A stretch of DNA of 8,836 bases from Betaproteobacteria bacterium (GCA_009922405.1 RFVZ01000103.1:1-8836), one strand, 5' to 3'; positions 1 through 6,450 are shown, counted from the first letter of the stretch. Made by a program: numbers and translations. Notes: generated by a model from the letters alone, not told the origin.

Positions 1-221
1 TTCAAATCGCATCATGGGATGAGAGCTTTCTTGCAGGTATCGGCTTTGGCGGCGAAACCGAGGGTGTGAACTGGGATCAGGTCGGCAAAGCCAATCCAAG
101 CGGACGAGTAGGCACCGCCCAGGATATCGCGGGTCTTACCATTTTCCTGTGCTCGCGCGCGGGTGAATACATCGTGGGCCAGACGATTGCCTGCGACGGT
201 GGAGTCGTCGGCACGGCCTGA
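1..221 (+). CDS. Short-chain dehydrogenase/reductase (SDR), C-terminal part only
   Basis: This is the last 72 codons of a gene whose start lies outside the window; the frame runs from base 3 to the TGA at 219-221. The end reads like a classical SDR C-terminus: a P-x-G-R-V-G-T-A-x-D-I-A-G-L element, then F-L-C-S and Y-I-V-G-Q-T-I-A-C-D-G-G. This corresponds to the usual '(I/V)TGQ-x-(I/L)-x-VDGG' ending, with Cys in place of Val before the DGG. SDRs are soluble NAD(P)-dependent oxidoreductases for alcohols, ketones or 3-hydroxyacyl-CoAs. The Rossmann glycine motif and the Ser-Tyr-Lys active site are not in the window, so the substrate and even activity cannot be judged. It converges on the ferredoxin gene, with 16 bases between the stop codons. 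Confidence 0.85.
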   Translation, partial: QIASWDESFLAGIGFGGETEGVNWDQVGKANPSGRVGTAQDIAGLTIFLCSRAGEYIVGQTIACDGGVVGTA

Positions 222-237
222 GGCGCAGGCTCCTCGA

Positions 238-612
238 TCAGCGCTGATGCAGCTCCTCGTCCGAAGGCGCCACCTCGGTCACAAGATCCCTCACCAGCGG
301 CTTGTTGGGCAAGGGTTCAACCACCATCTCCCGCGCCTCCAACTTTGCCAGGCAGGCATAGACGGTCTTGCCGTCGACCCTCATCATGCATTCCTTGCAG
401 GCATTCGCATTGATGCAGGAATATCGAATTGCCAGGCTCGGATCCACGTTCGCCCGCACCCAACGCAAAGCGTCCAGTACGGACTGCCCCGGCTCGAACG
501 GGACGTCGTGAGTCTCGAACCGCAAGGTTTCGCCTACGGCGCCCCGCTGAACTCGAAGGTTGACCTGACGGTTGACTCGGAGGTTGACTTGAGAACGGTC
601 GAGGTCGCTCAT
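238..612 (-). CDS. Small [2Fe-2S] ferredoxin-like protein, SdhB/FrdB N-terminal domain type
   Basis: The 124-residue protein is a beta-grasp [2Fe-2S] domain like the N-terminal half of succinate dehydrogenase/fumarate reductase iron-sulfur subunits. Visible cysteines are C66, C72, C75 and C87 (C-x5-C-x2-C-x11-C) in the context YSCINANACKECMM...DGKTVYAC. SdhB/FrdB normally has C-x4-C-x2-C for the first three ligands, so the loop is one residue longer here. The usual second half, with the [4Fe-4S] and [3Fe-4S] clusters (about 110-120 more residues), is absent; the protein ends naturally soon after the first domain. The ATG at 612-610 overlaps the stop of the upstream flavoprotein gene (ATGA), indicating translational coupling and a stable partnership. 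The likely role is to pass single electrons between the flavoprotein's FAD and an external carrier. The partner and direction of electron flow are unknown. The N-terminus contains a duplicated 8-residue strand, described separately. Confidence 0.85.
   Translation of the reverse strand: MSDLDRSQVNLRVNRQVNLRVQRGAVGETLRFETHDVPFEPGQSVLDALRWVRANVDPSLAIRYSCINANACKECMMRVDGKTVYACLAKLEAREMVVEPLPNKPLVRDLVTEVAPSDEELHQR
544..591 (-). repeat. Imperfect 24-bp tandem duplication inside the ferredoxin gene
   Basis: Two adjacent 24-bp units (568-591 and 544-567) match at 18 of 24 positions and encode QVNLRVNR followed by QVNLRVQR, residues 8-23 of the small [2Fe-2S] protein. In this family the N-terminus normally has one such beta-strand, so this looks like an in-frame local duplication that has since diverged. 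The effect is a longer N-terminus without loss of the cluster ligands. Confidence 0.7.
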
Positions 613-2306
613 ACGACTTCCACGGGATCGAGGATCGGGACCGATGCCGGCACCAGGCGTCGCTCAAAATTCAGCTGGTTGCCATCTGTGTTGACGACCT
701 GATTGAGCCGCCAAGAATCGTCAAGCCCCGGGAAATCTTCGCGCTGATGCGCCCCTCGGCTCTCGGTGCGAAGCAAGGCGGCACGCGTCACCACTTCAGC
801 CACGAGCAACATCTGAAAAAGGTCGAACCAATCGATCCGGACGCAGTCCAGCCCGCCAGTTCCTTTTGGCGGCACTTCGCCGACCTCAGCGCGCATGGCC
901 GTTAGTCGGTCTAACGCTCGTTGCAGGCCAGCCTCAGTCCGAAACGGGCCGACCTCGTCCGCCATCAGCGCTTGTAATTCGACCAGCATCTGCGCCGGAT
1001 TGAAGTTCAAACTGGATGGTCCGTCGGTGTACCAGTGCGAATCGTGCCTTGCGCCATCCCAACGCAGCGCACCGCCCGCGAGTGCGTCCTGAGCAGCATT
1101 GCGACCCGCTCTGCGGCCGAATGCCAGCGCTTCCGTGATCGCATTTCCGGATAACCGGTTTGCGCCATTAGCGCCACCAACGGCCTCACCCGCTGCAAAA
1201 AGGCCTGCCAATGTCGTTCTCATCTGTGCATCGACCTGAATACCGCCCATGTGATAGTGGGCGATCGGCGCCACTTCGATTGGCCTCTTGGTGAGATCGA
1301 TACCATTGTTGGCGATCCGATCAATCACGGGCCCGAACGCTTCGCGCAAGACCTCGGCACTCAGATGCTCAAATGACAAATAGGCGCCGCCATTGGGAGA
1401 ACCCCTCCCCGCTTCGACCTCCTTCGTAATCGCATACGTCGCCAAATCACGGGTCACGATGTACTTGTCCGAAACAGCAGCGCCGTAGTTCTGCACAAAC
1501 TCCTCACGATTTCCGTTCAGAAGACGACCGCCGAGCTTGTAGCGGAACGGGTCCCACATAATCGGGTCCATTCCGATCATTCGGGGCGCAAGATGGCCGA
1601 TCGGAAAGAACTGAACAAACTCCATATCAAGCAAAGCTGCGCCCGCTCGAAGTGCGAGCGCATATCCATCGCCGCCCATATTGGCCGAGGCACTATTGCG
1701 CCGATACAGGCGCGTCAATCCACCTGTGGCCATTACGGTGGCCGCAGCACCGATGGTGACGAGTTCACCCGAAGACAAATGGAGCGCGGTCGCGCCAACA
1801 CAGCCGCCACCCTGTGTTTCGAGGCTCGTGACGAGCAAATCGCCGACCCGTCGAATCGAGCCTGGCGAGCGAATGAGTTGCGTACGCAAGATCCTGGAGA
1901 CTGCGGGCCCGGTATTCAAAAAGTCGACATAAACGCAGCGCGGCCGATCATGTCCGGGAGCCATAACCTGGGTAAAACGGCCCTCCTTTCGTGCCCAACC
2001 GACGCCCCAGGCATCCATCTCCAAAATACATTCAAGCCCGTCTTCGCAGATCACTCGGGCGAGCGCTGGATCGCAAAGGCCACGCCCCGCTCGCAGTGTA
2101 TCGACCAGATGGTGCTGCCAGTGATCGGGACATTCACCACCGACGGCAGCCGCAACCGTCATCTGCGCCATGACGGTCGCCCCACCCCGCCCGATCAGAC
2201 TCCGGTCGATCAACAACACATTCACACCCAGGCGTGCGGCTTCTAGCGCGGCATACATGCCAGCACCGCCGGCGCCGATCACAAGGACGTCGGTCGTCAG
2301 GTGCAC
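609..2306 (-). CDS. FAD-dependent oxidoreductase, fumarate reductase/succinate dehydrogenase flavoprotein family, atypical active site
   Basis: The 565-residue protein belongs to the FrdA/SdhA/AprA/NadB flavoprotein superfamily. The Rossmann FAD motif is at residues 8-20 (VIGAGGAGMYAAL). The conserved late motifs are AHYHMGGI (349-356), AAGEAVGG (371-378), GANRLSGN (381-388) and FGRRAG (396-401). By eye alignment with E. coli FrdA, the catalytic Arg (R287) is kept as R286, and H355 and R390 as H350 and R384. FrdA H232 (in QYHPTG) is replaced by F234 (QFFPIG), and the T244-E245 pair aligns with Asp-Pro. The histidine that binds FAD covalently in SdhA (SHTVSAQGG) is an alanine, A43 (GGATVMAQ), so FAD is probably non-covalent. 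There is no signal peptide or membrane segment, so the protein is likely cytoplasmic. The start is GTG at 2306-2304, supported by an AAAGGA Shine-Dalgarno eight bases upstream. It overlaps the ferredoxin gene by four bases. The substrate is not succinate/fumarate with any certainty; what it is cannot be read from the sequence. Confidence 0.88.
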   Translation of the reverse strand: MHLTTDVLVIGAGGAGMYAALEAARLGVNVLLIDRSLIGRGGATVMAQMTVAAAVGGECPDHWQHHLVDTLRAGRGLCDPALARVICEDGLECILEMDAWGVGWARKEGRFTQVMAPGHDRPRCVYVDFLNTGPAVSRILRTQLIRSPGSIRRVGDLLVTSLETQGGGCVGATALHLSSGELVTIGAAATVMATGGLTRLYRRNSASANMGGDGYALALRAGAALLDMEFVQFFPIGHLAPRMIGMDPIMWDPFRYKLGGRLLNGNREEFVQNYGAAVSDKYIVTRDLATYAITKEVEAGRGSPNGGAYLSFEHLSAEVLREAFGPVIDRIANNGIDLTKRPIEVAPIAHYHMGGIQVDAQMRTTLAGLFAAGEAVGGANGANRLSGNAITEALAFGRRAGRNAAQDALAGGALRWDGARHDSHWYTDGPSSLNFNPAQMLVELQALMADEVGPFRTEAGLQRALDRLTAMRAEVGEVPPKGTGGLDCVRIDWFDLFQMLLVAEVVTRAALLRTESRGAHQREDFPGLDDSWRLNQVVNTDGNQLNFERRLVPASVPILDPVEVV

Positions 2307-2314
2307 TACTTCAG

Positions 2315-2320
2315 TCCTTT
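2315..2320 (-). promoter_or_regulatory. Shine-Dalgarno AAAGGA for the flavoprotein gene
   Basis: Read on the minus strand, AAAGGA lies eight bases before the GTG at 2306-2304. This supports the GTG as the true start; the FAD-binding strand begins only five residues later, so no downstream start would preserve the fold. Confidence 0.7.
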
Positions 2321-2343
2321 AGAGAGTCAATGAAACGTTCGTA

Positions 2344-2754
2344 TCACTGAAGAGCCCCATCCACGCGACGGATGTGATCAAGCAGCAGCTCCAGCAGCGC
2401 ACCATTGGTTTCAGTTTTGATACTACCAATCGCGTCGACCAGTACCTCATGGATTTGTTCCGGGCCAACCGGCTCCATGTCCCAATTGGGGAAAACACGT
2501 TCGGGTTCATTAAAGTTGTTGCCCAGAATCACCAGGCTGTCGTGACGTGGATCCTGGCAGATCTTCGCCATCACATGCTGTAGCGCTTTTGGGGGGCCTT
2601 CGAGCCATTGGAAATAAAGACCACCGCCGAACACGAGAAGCCCGGTAATGCCATGGATCGCGTTATTGCGTCGCGCCACCGATATGATCTGGCGAAAAGC
2701 TTCGCCGTCGAAATCGGCCGTTCCACGGCTACAGTACGAGATGCTGTCCAGCAT
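2344..2754 (-). CDS. BLUF-domain blue-light photoreceptor (FAD-binding), short single-domain type
   Basis: The 136-residue protein is a stand-alone BLUF (sensor of blue light using FAD) domain plus a short helical tail. The residues needed for the photocycle, by comparison with AppA, are present with near-identical spacing: Y7 (AppA Y21), N31 (N45), Q49 (Q63, in FQWLEG), and W91 and M93 in FPNWDM (W104, M106). Family signatures NNAIHGITGLL, FQWLEG and ICQDPRH are intact. In the family, light rearranges the Gln-FAD hydrogen bonds and the signal passes to a partner protein or fused output domain. Here no output domain is fused; the C-terminal 40 residues look helical and could be the interaction surface, as in PixD/Slr1694-type proteins. 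The ATG is preceded by AAAAGG four bases upstream. The stop is 37 bases before the flavoprotein start on the same strand, so the two are probably co-transcribed. A link between light and the redox pair is inference. Confidence 0.93.
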   Translation of the reverse strand: MLDSISYCSRGTADFDGEAFRQIISVARRNNAIHGITGLLVFGGGLYFQWLEGPPKALQHVMAKICQDPRHDSLVILGNNFNEPERVFPNWDMEPVGPEQIHEVLVDAIGSIKTETNGALLELLLDHIRRVDGALQ

Positions 2755-2805
2755 TTGACCTTTTCGGATTGAAAATTGCGACGGTAATACTGTTTAGCAC
2801 ACAAT

Positions 2806-3038
2806 TCAGGCGACTGCCTTACGGGCAACCCGATAACAAGCATGCCGACCAGAATGTACATCGTCTGGTTGTAAACCTGCTCAAGCGGGATACCCAAACC
2901 GAGCCGGTAGTCCCGCATATAGTTCACGATCACCTGACCAAGGATGCCAGCAGTCGCCCAAGCTGTGAGCAGCCGGCCGTGAATGGCACCGACCATCTGG
3001 GAGGTCCTGCTAAACGTGGCAATAGCAACGTGAGCGGG
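2806..3038 (-). pseudogene. Remnant of an MFS transporter (oxalate/formate antiporter family), C-terminal fragment
   Basis: A minus-strand frame here translates to a segment highly characteristic of the OFA subfamily of major facilitator transporters: GAIHGRLLTAWATAGILG followed by VNYMRDYRLGLGIP, then YNQTMYILVGMLVIGL. These cover a late loop and transmembrane helices 11-12. The match begins near 3038 (PAHVAIATF resembles the usual PAYLADMF) and stops abruptly after the last helix near 2826. A +1 shift then reaches a TGA at 2808-2806, so the tail may have suffered an internal deletion. The first nine or ten helices are missing, and their place is occupied by the thioesterase gene on the other strand. 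The piece cannot be a functional transporter. The family moves oxalate, formate, lactate and related carboxylates, so the complete gene may once have supplied substrate to the neighbouring redox pair. That last step is inference. Confidence 0.75.
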
Positions 3039-3075
3039 ACAAACCCTGACAACCCGCGATATTTTTGGATTAGAA

Positions 3076-3876
3076 ATGACGCCCTTTTCGGCTTTGATAG
3101 CTGGTATGAAACAGGAAATCGAGAGCCACAGCCACAGCCACAGCATCAACCTCCCACCGGATTGGTTGCAAGGCCGAACGGCCTATGGAGGCCTATCGGC
3201 TGCGCTGTGCCTCGAAGCCACCCATCGCAGTATTGCGAATCTGCCGCCATTACGCTCTGCACAATACTGTTTTGTGGGACCGGCAACCGGAAACTTGAAC
3301 ATCTCCATCCAAATACTGCGCCAAGGCAAATCAACCACTCTCGTTGGATGCGACATGGCGGGCGACAGTGGTTTGGCGGTCAGATCAACACTGTGTTTTG
3401 GCGCAAGTAGACCGTCATCACACGACTATCTGTCGTTTGTCATGCCACAGGTAGCAGAACCGGACGACTGCCCGACCTATTTCAACTGGACTGCGAGCCC
3501 AAGTTTCGCAAGGCACTTTGATGGTCGGCTCGCGGCGGGCGCAATGCCCAGAACCACTGGAGCGAGGCCTGCGATGTCCGTTTGGCTGCGCCATCACGAT
3601 GTGGGTGATGAAACGAGTATGGTGCGATTGCTTGCACTTGCCGACGCCCCACCTCCCGCTGCTTTGGTTCTGGCCACAGAGCCCATTCCGATCAGCACCT
3701 TGACCTGGTCCATTGACGTCCTGGAGGCTTATCCGTCCAATTCAACGGGCTGGTGGTTGGCTCAAGCCACCTGCGACACATCACGTGAGGGTTATTCAGC
3801 CCAAGAAACGGTCATTTGGAGTAACGACGGCACGCCGGTTTTGGTCGCCCGCCAGAACGTGGCGATTTTCGGCTGA
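3076..3876 (+). CDS. Acyl-CoA thioesterase family protein (double hotdog, TesB-like)
   Basis: The 266-residue protein is the length of a double-hotdog thioesterase of the TesB/4HBT_3 type, which hydrolyses acyl-CoA to free acid and CoA in the cytoplasm. Recognisable elements are GRTAYGGL near residues 33-40 (the substrate-tunnel helix entry), LALADAPPPAAL near 186-197, TLTWSIDVL at 208-216, and the terminal GYSAQETVIW...ARQNVAIFG. By eye alignment to E. coli TesB (Asp204, Thr228, Gln278), the likely catalytic residues are D190, T208 and Q260. The conserved fold begins near residue 24, so the ATG at 3106 (residue 11) is also possible. 3076 was chosen because GGA sits six bases upstream, though this ribosome site is weak. 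A run of three Ser-His pairs (residues 17-22), encoded by a 6-bp repeat, precedes the domain. The gene stands alone on the plus strand, diverging from BLUF and converging on the lipoprotein gene. The acyl substrate is unknown. Confidence 0.85.
   Translation: MTPFSALIAGMKQEIESHSHSHSINLPPDWLQGRTAYGGLSAALCLEATHRSIANLPPLRSAQYCFVGPATGNLNISIQILRQGKSTTLVGCDMAGDSGLAVRSTLCFGASRPSSHDYLSFVMPQVAEPDDCPTYFNWTASPSFARHFDGRLAAGAMPRTTGARPAMSVWLRHHDVGDETSMVRLLALADAPPPAALVLATEPIPISTLTWSIDVLEAYPSNSTGWWLAQATCDTSREGYSAQETVIWSNDGTPVLVARQNVAIFG
3124..3144 (+). repeat. AGCCAC hexanucleotide repeat, 3.5 copies
   Basis: Three perfect AGCCAC units plus AGC lie in the 5' part of the thioesterase gene and encode alternating Ser-His. 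Because the unit is 6 bp, slippage would change only the length of the N-terminal tail and not the frame. Confidence 0.8.
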
Positions 3877-3902
3877 GCGCCAGCCGCTACGACGGACCGC
3901 GC

Positions 3903-3921
3903 GACCGGGATGTGCCCGGTC
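3903..3921. terminator. Stem-loop between convergent genes, possible bidirectional terminator
   Basis: GACCGGG-ATGTG-CCCGGTC gives a perfect 7-bp GC-rich stem with a 5-nt loop, 26 bases after the thioesterase stop and 20 bases beyond the lipoprotein stop on the other strand. Position fits a shared terminator, but neither strand has a following U-tract, so a classical intrinsic terminator is not shown. Confidence 0.4.
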
Positions 3922-3950
3922 AGCGCAGGTTCAGCGCAGGTTCAGCGCAG
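3920..3950. repeat. 11-bp tandem repeat, about 2.8 copies, overlapping the lipoprotein stop codon
   Basis: TCAGCGCAGGT occurs at 3920-3930 and 3931-3941, with TCAGCGCAG at 3942-3950. Each unit begins with TCA, which is TGA on the minus strand; the copy at 3942 supplies the stop codon of the DUF6351 gene and the other two place similar TGAs downstream. It directly abuts the stem-loop at 3903-3921. Probably a replication-slippage product. Confidence 0.8.
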
Positions 3951-6404
3951 TCCTGAGGTCGGCGCAGCCGGCAGCGACTGCCCGCCTGGACCACCCTTGA
4001 AGGTCAGCGGGCTCACCGCCGCCTGCTGGCCCACACCGGGCTTGCTCCAGTCGCACACGCCGGTCGAAAACACGGCCTGCAGACGCGCGAGCTGCGATGC
4101 GCTCAGGGCGGCCGGCGCGTAGTCAGCTGCGGAAATGGGCTTCAGCTGGCACTTCAGCACGTCCTCCGAGCGCGGGCCACCGGCCACCTGGCGCGGAGAC
4201 AGGGATGGCTTGAGGTAGACATTGGCATCGCACACGGCCTGGTCGAGTACCCGCGTGGTCTGCGCGACCTCATCGGGCAGTAGACAGAAGTCGCGCGTAT
4301 CCCGCGCTCCGCTGGTTGGGCGGGCATTGCGCACCTTCTGCTCAATGCTGGCACTACTGGTGTCGGCCACTACGTTCGTCAACCACTGGTCCATTGCCAG
4401 AAAGGCGTCCAACCCCAGCGTGCCCGGCGCTGACAAGCCGGTGCGCGCAAAGCGCCACAGCGCCTGGTTGTTCGCATTGCCGGCGTCACGCGTGATGCGG
4501 TCGCGTATGGACCAGCTGTACCACTGGTGATGGATCGGGATCGTTCCCGCCGCAAGGCCCGGCGGCAAGTTAGCCGGCACGTTGGAATCGTCCCAGCCGC
4601 GCAGGTCGATCATTGCGGTCTTAGCCAGCTGCTTACCGCTGGCCACGATGCCCGAGCGGTAGGCGATCTCCAGCGCCTCCGGGTCGGCAGTAGAGCGCGC
4701 CGCACGCGGCGTGGAGTCTCGGTCAATCCCGCCCACCAACTCGTTCAACATTACGAACTCTTCAGCGCTAATGGTGCCGGCGATGAAGGCCTTCAGGCCG
4801 TACTGCACGCCGGTGTTGTCGCGCGTCTCGCGCGCCGCCGGGGTGCCGGTGGCCTTGCCCCAGATTGACTCCGCCCAAGACCAGGCGTTGCATCGCGGCA
4901 GGCTCGCCGTGGCCGTGGGATTGGCCGGATCGTAGACCGCGCTGTTGGGCAGTTCGCAGTTGTTGGTAGCAGTGGGTGACTGAGTGATCGCGCCCGTCGT
5001 GTTGTTGGACACCAGACGCTGAAAGTACACGCCTGCGCGGCCGTTACTGCCAAAGGCGTTGTACCAACCGTGGCATGCCGTCTGGTCGACGTGGCCGTTG
5101 ATCGCGGCCTTGCGGGCGTTGATCTGGTCCTGCGTCAGGGCGGCCCAAAGCGACAGCATGCCGGGTTTCTGGTAGGCCTCGATTAGCGCTACGCAGTCGT
5201 TGACCTCCAGAGTCGTCGTCTCAGAGTCCGGGTAGGTGCAGCTCGTAACCACTCCGTCCAACAGGCCCGGGTTGATCGAGGCGTTCATGTTCGAGTTAAT
5301 CGAACCGCCCGAGCAGCCAGTGCCTATCGTGAACTTGATGGGTCCGTAGGTGTCGGTGATGAGCTCCTTCATCATCAACACCGTCTCGCTCATCAGCACA
5401 CGGTTGGAGTTGCGCGAAGAGTCAGTCATGCTGTTGGTGGCCACGAGCCAGCCGCGCTTGAGCTGCTCATCGGCGCTAGTCCAGTTCGTTGCCGGGCGCA
5501 CCTGACGGCGCGGCTGGCCCGTGCTGGCGCCGAAGGTGTAGTAAACCTTGCCGTTCCAACCCCCCTGCGGGACCACAGCGGTCCGGGGCTTGCTCGGGTC
5601 CACCAGCACCGCAATGTCGTAGATACCGCGATTGAGCGTGCCGCGTTCCACCCCCACGATGTAAGGCACAGTGACGCCGCTGTCGGTCGTCGTCGTGGCC
5701 ATATCAGTCGGCGTCGTGCCAAGGCTGTAGGGCTTGAAACAGTTGGTGGTCGCGGGCGTCGGCGCCGCAGGCACTGTGGTGGCCGTAGCACCGATGTTCC
5801 AAACTGGGTCGGGGAGGCCAAAGGTGCAGCCAACCGCGGTGCTGCGATAGTAGAGCTTGACCTCTGGGGCGATGTTGCAGTTGGCGTCGGGCGTGCCCGA
5901 CAGGCCGCTAGCCGACGTGGCGGGCGTATCGCCACTGACGACCTGCGGCGTGGGGGTCGCGCAGTAGAAAGGCTTGATCTGCGCGCCGGAGATGATCGGG
6001 CCGCTACGCGGCGCGTTGGTGACCGTCAATTGCGCGAGCTTGGTGAGGTCCATCTGCGCATTAATGATGTTGTCGCCGTCTGCCAGACCGGTGACCAAAC
6101 CAGTGATGCGGCCATCGGCGCGGCGGGCAAAGGCACTGGTCACGTCCTTCGTGCCGACACGCACCACCAGACCGGAGCCAGCCTCGGCGCCTGCGGGCGG
6201 GACGATCTGCACCAGCACATCGCCGCCGCTGACCAGGTCGGCGCGGTTCGACAGGGTGCGGATCTCCAGATTGTCCAACTTGGCGTCGCTGCCACAGGCG
6301 ACCAAGGATGCCAGGGCGGTTAGGGCTAGGGCGCGCGTGCCCCAGGCGGCGCGCTGCAGCGTAACCGCCCTTCGCGCGGGGTTCGAAAGGAATCGGTGCT
6401 TCAT
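3942..6404 (-). CDS. DUF6351 family lipoprotein, alpha/beta-hydrolase-like
   Basis: The 820-residue protein resembles the uncharacterised DUF6351 family. An N-terminal signal has a basic stretch and a hydrophobic core, then lipobox LVAC with the lipidated cysteine at residue 37. Gly follows the Cys, not Asp, so outer-membrane sorting is expected. Residues 44-130 look like an Ig-like beta-sandwich. The main domain holds the family's VPYIVGVERGTLNRGIYDIAVL block (about 246-267) and WNGKVYYTFG (283-292). It also has a nucleophile elbow, YGPIKFTIGTGCSGGS, in which G363-C-S365-G-G367 is a GxSxG motif, followed by NPGLLDGVV. A later IHHQWYSW (624-631) may supply the acid-base histidine, and VCDWSKPGVGQ near the end is also family-like. 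About a dozen cysteines outside the signal suggest disulfides, consistent with export. It may hydrolyse an ester, polyester or amide, but no DUF6351 substrate is known to me. ATG at 6404 was chosen over the adjacent TTG at 6407 because GGAG lies six bases before the ATG. The gene is 174 bases downstream of the GntR gene on the same strand. Confidence 0.85.
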   Translation of the reverse strand: MKHRFLSNPARRAVTLQRAAWGTRALALTALASLVACGSDAKLDNLEIRTLSNRADLVSGGDVLVQIVPPAGAEAGSGLVVRVGTKDVTSAFARRADGRITGLVTGLADGDNIINAQMDLTKLAQLTVTNAPRSGPIISGAQIKPFYCATPTPQVVSGDTPATSASGLSGTPDANCNIAPEVKLYYRSTAVGCTFGLPDPVWNIGATATTVPAAPTPATTNCFKPYSLGTTPTDMATTTTDSGVTVPYIVGVERGTLNRGIYDIAVLVDPSKPRTAVVPQGGWNGKVYYTFGASTGQPRRQVRPATNWTSADEQLKRGWLVATNSMTDSSRNSNRVLMSETVLMMKELITDTYGPIKFTIGTGCSGGSINSNMNASINPGLLDGVVTSCTYPDSETTTLEVNDCVALIEAYQKPGMLSLWAALTQDQINARKAAINGHVDQTACHGWYNAFGSNGRAGVYFQRLVSNNTTGAITQSPTATNNCELPNSAVYDPANPTATASLPRCNAWSWAESIWGKATGTPAARETRDNTGVQYGLKAFIAGTISAEEFVMLNELVGGIDRDSTPRAARSTADPEALEIAYRSGIVASGKQLAKTAMIDLRGWDDSNVPANLPPGLAAGTIPIHHQWYSWSIRDRITRDAGNANNQALWRFARTGLSAPGTLGLDAFLAMDQWLTNVVADTSSASIEQKVRNARPTSGARDTRDFCLLPDEVAQTTRVLDQAVCDANVYLKPSLSPRQVAGGPRSEDVLKCQLKPISAADYAPAALSASQLARLQAVFSTGVCDWSKPGVGQQAAVSPLTFKGGPGGQSLPAAPTSGLR

Positions 6405-6410
6405 CAATGT

Positions 6411-6414
6411 CTCC
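6411..6414 (-). promoter_or_regulatory. Shine-Dalgarno GGAG deciding the lipoprotein start
   Basis: On the minus strand GGAG is six bases upstream of the ATG at 6404-6402 and three from the TTG at 6407. The spacing favours the ATG. Confidence 0.65.
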
Positions 6415-6433
6415 GTTTTTGTCGTTGCTTGCG

Positions 6434-6450
6434 GCGGGTGCTTCGCCCGC
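6434..6450. other. GC-rich inverted repeat in the leader of the lipoprotein gene
   Basis: GCGGGTGCTTCGCCCGC can fold into a 7-bp stem (one wobble pair) with a 3-nt loop, 29 bases upstream of the lipoprotein ATG. The 174-base gap 6405-6578 otherwise shows no gene. No convincing -35/-10 pair was found in it. The stem could be an mRNA leader hairpin or chance in GC-rich DNA. Confidence 0.35.

Noticed and set aside
237..248. 12-bp palindrome ATCAGCGCTGAT at the SDR/ferredoxin junction
   Set aside because: It is short, has no loop or U-tract, and overlaps the ferredoxin stop codon; chance is a sufficient explanation.
163..702. A 179-codon plus-strand open frame opposite the ferredoxin gene
   Set aside because: It is antisense to the ferredoxin and the end of the flavoprotein gene, both well supported, and its translation shows no recognisable family.
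1593..2246. A 217-codon plus-strand open frame inside the flavoprotein gene
   Set aside because: It is a GC-rich antisense shadow of a strongly conserved coding region and has no recognisable motif.
3046..3073. CTGACA-16 bp-GATTAG as a promoter for the thioesterase
   Set aside because: The -35 is good but the -10 matches only three of six positions and would start transcription after the chosen ATG. Not strong enough to annotate.
2571..3149. The full 192-codon minus-strand frame as one gene
   Set aside because: Only the middle part matches an MFS transporter. The start is the antisense of the Ser-His repeat and the end runs through BLUF out of frame, so it was reported as a remnant only.
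2769..3410. A 213-codon plus-strand open frame across the BLUF-thioesterase gap
   Set aside because: It overlaps the thioesterase in another frame and is antisense to the MFS remnant; the translation looks like noise.
5426..5935. A 169-codon minus-strand frame rich in Arg, Pro and Ala
   Set aside because: It lies wholly within the DUF6351 gene on the same strand in another frame; the composition is typical of a GC-rich shadow.
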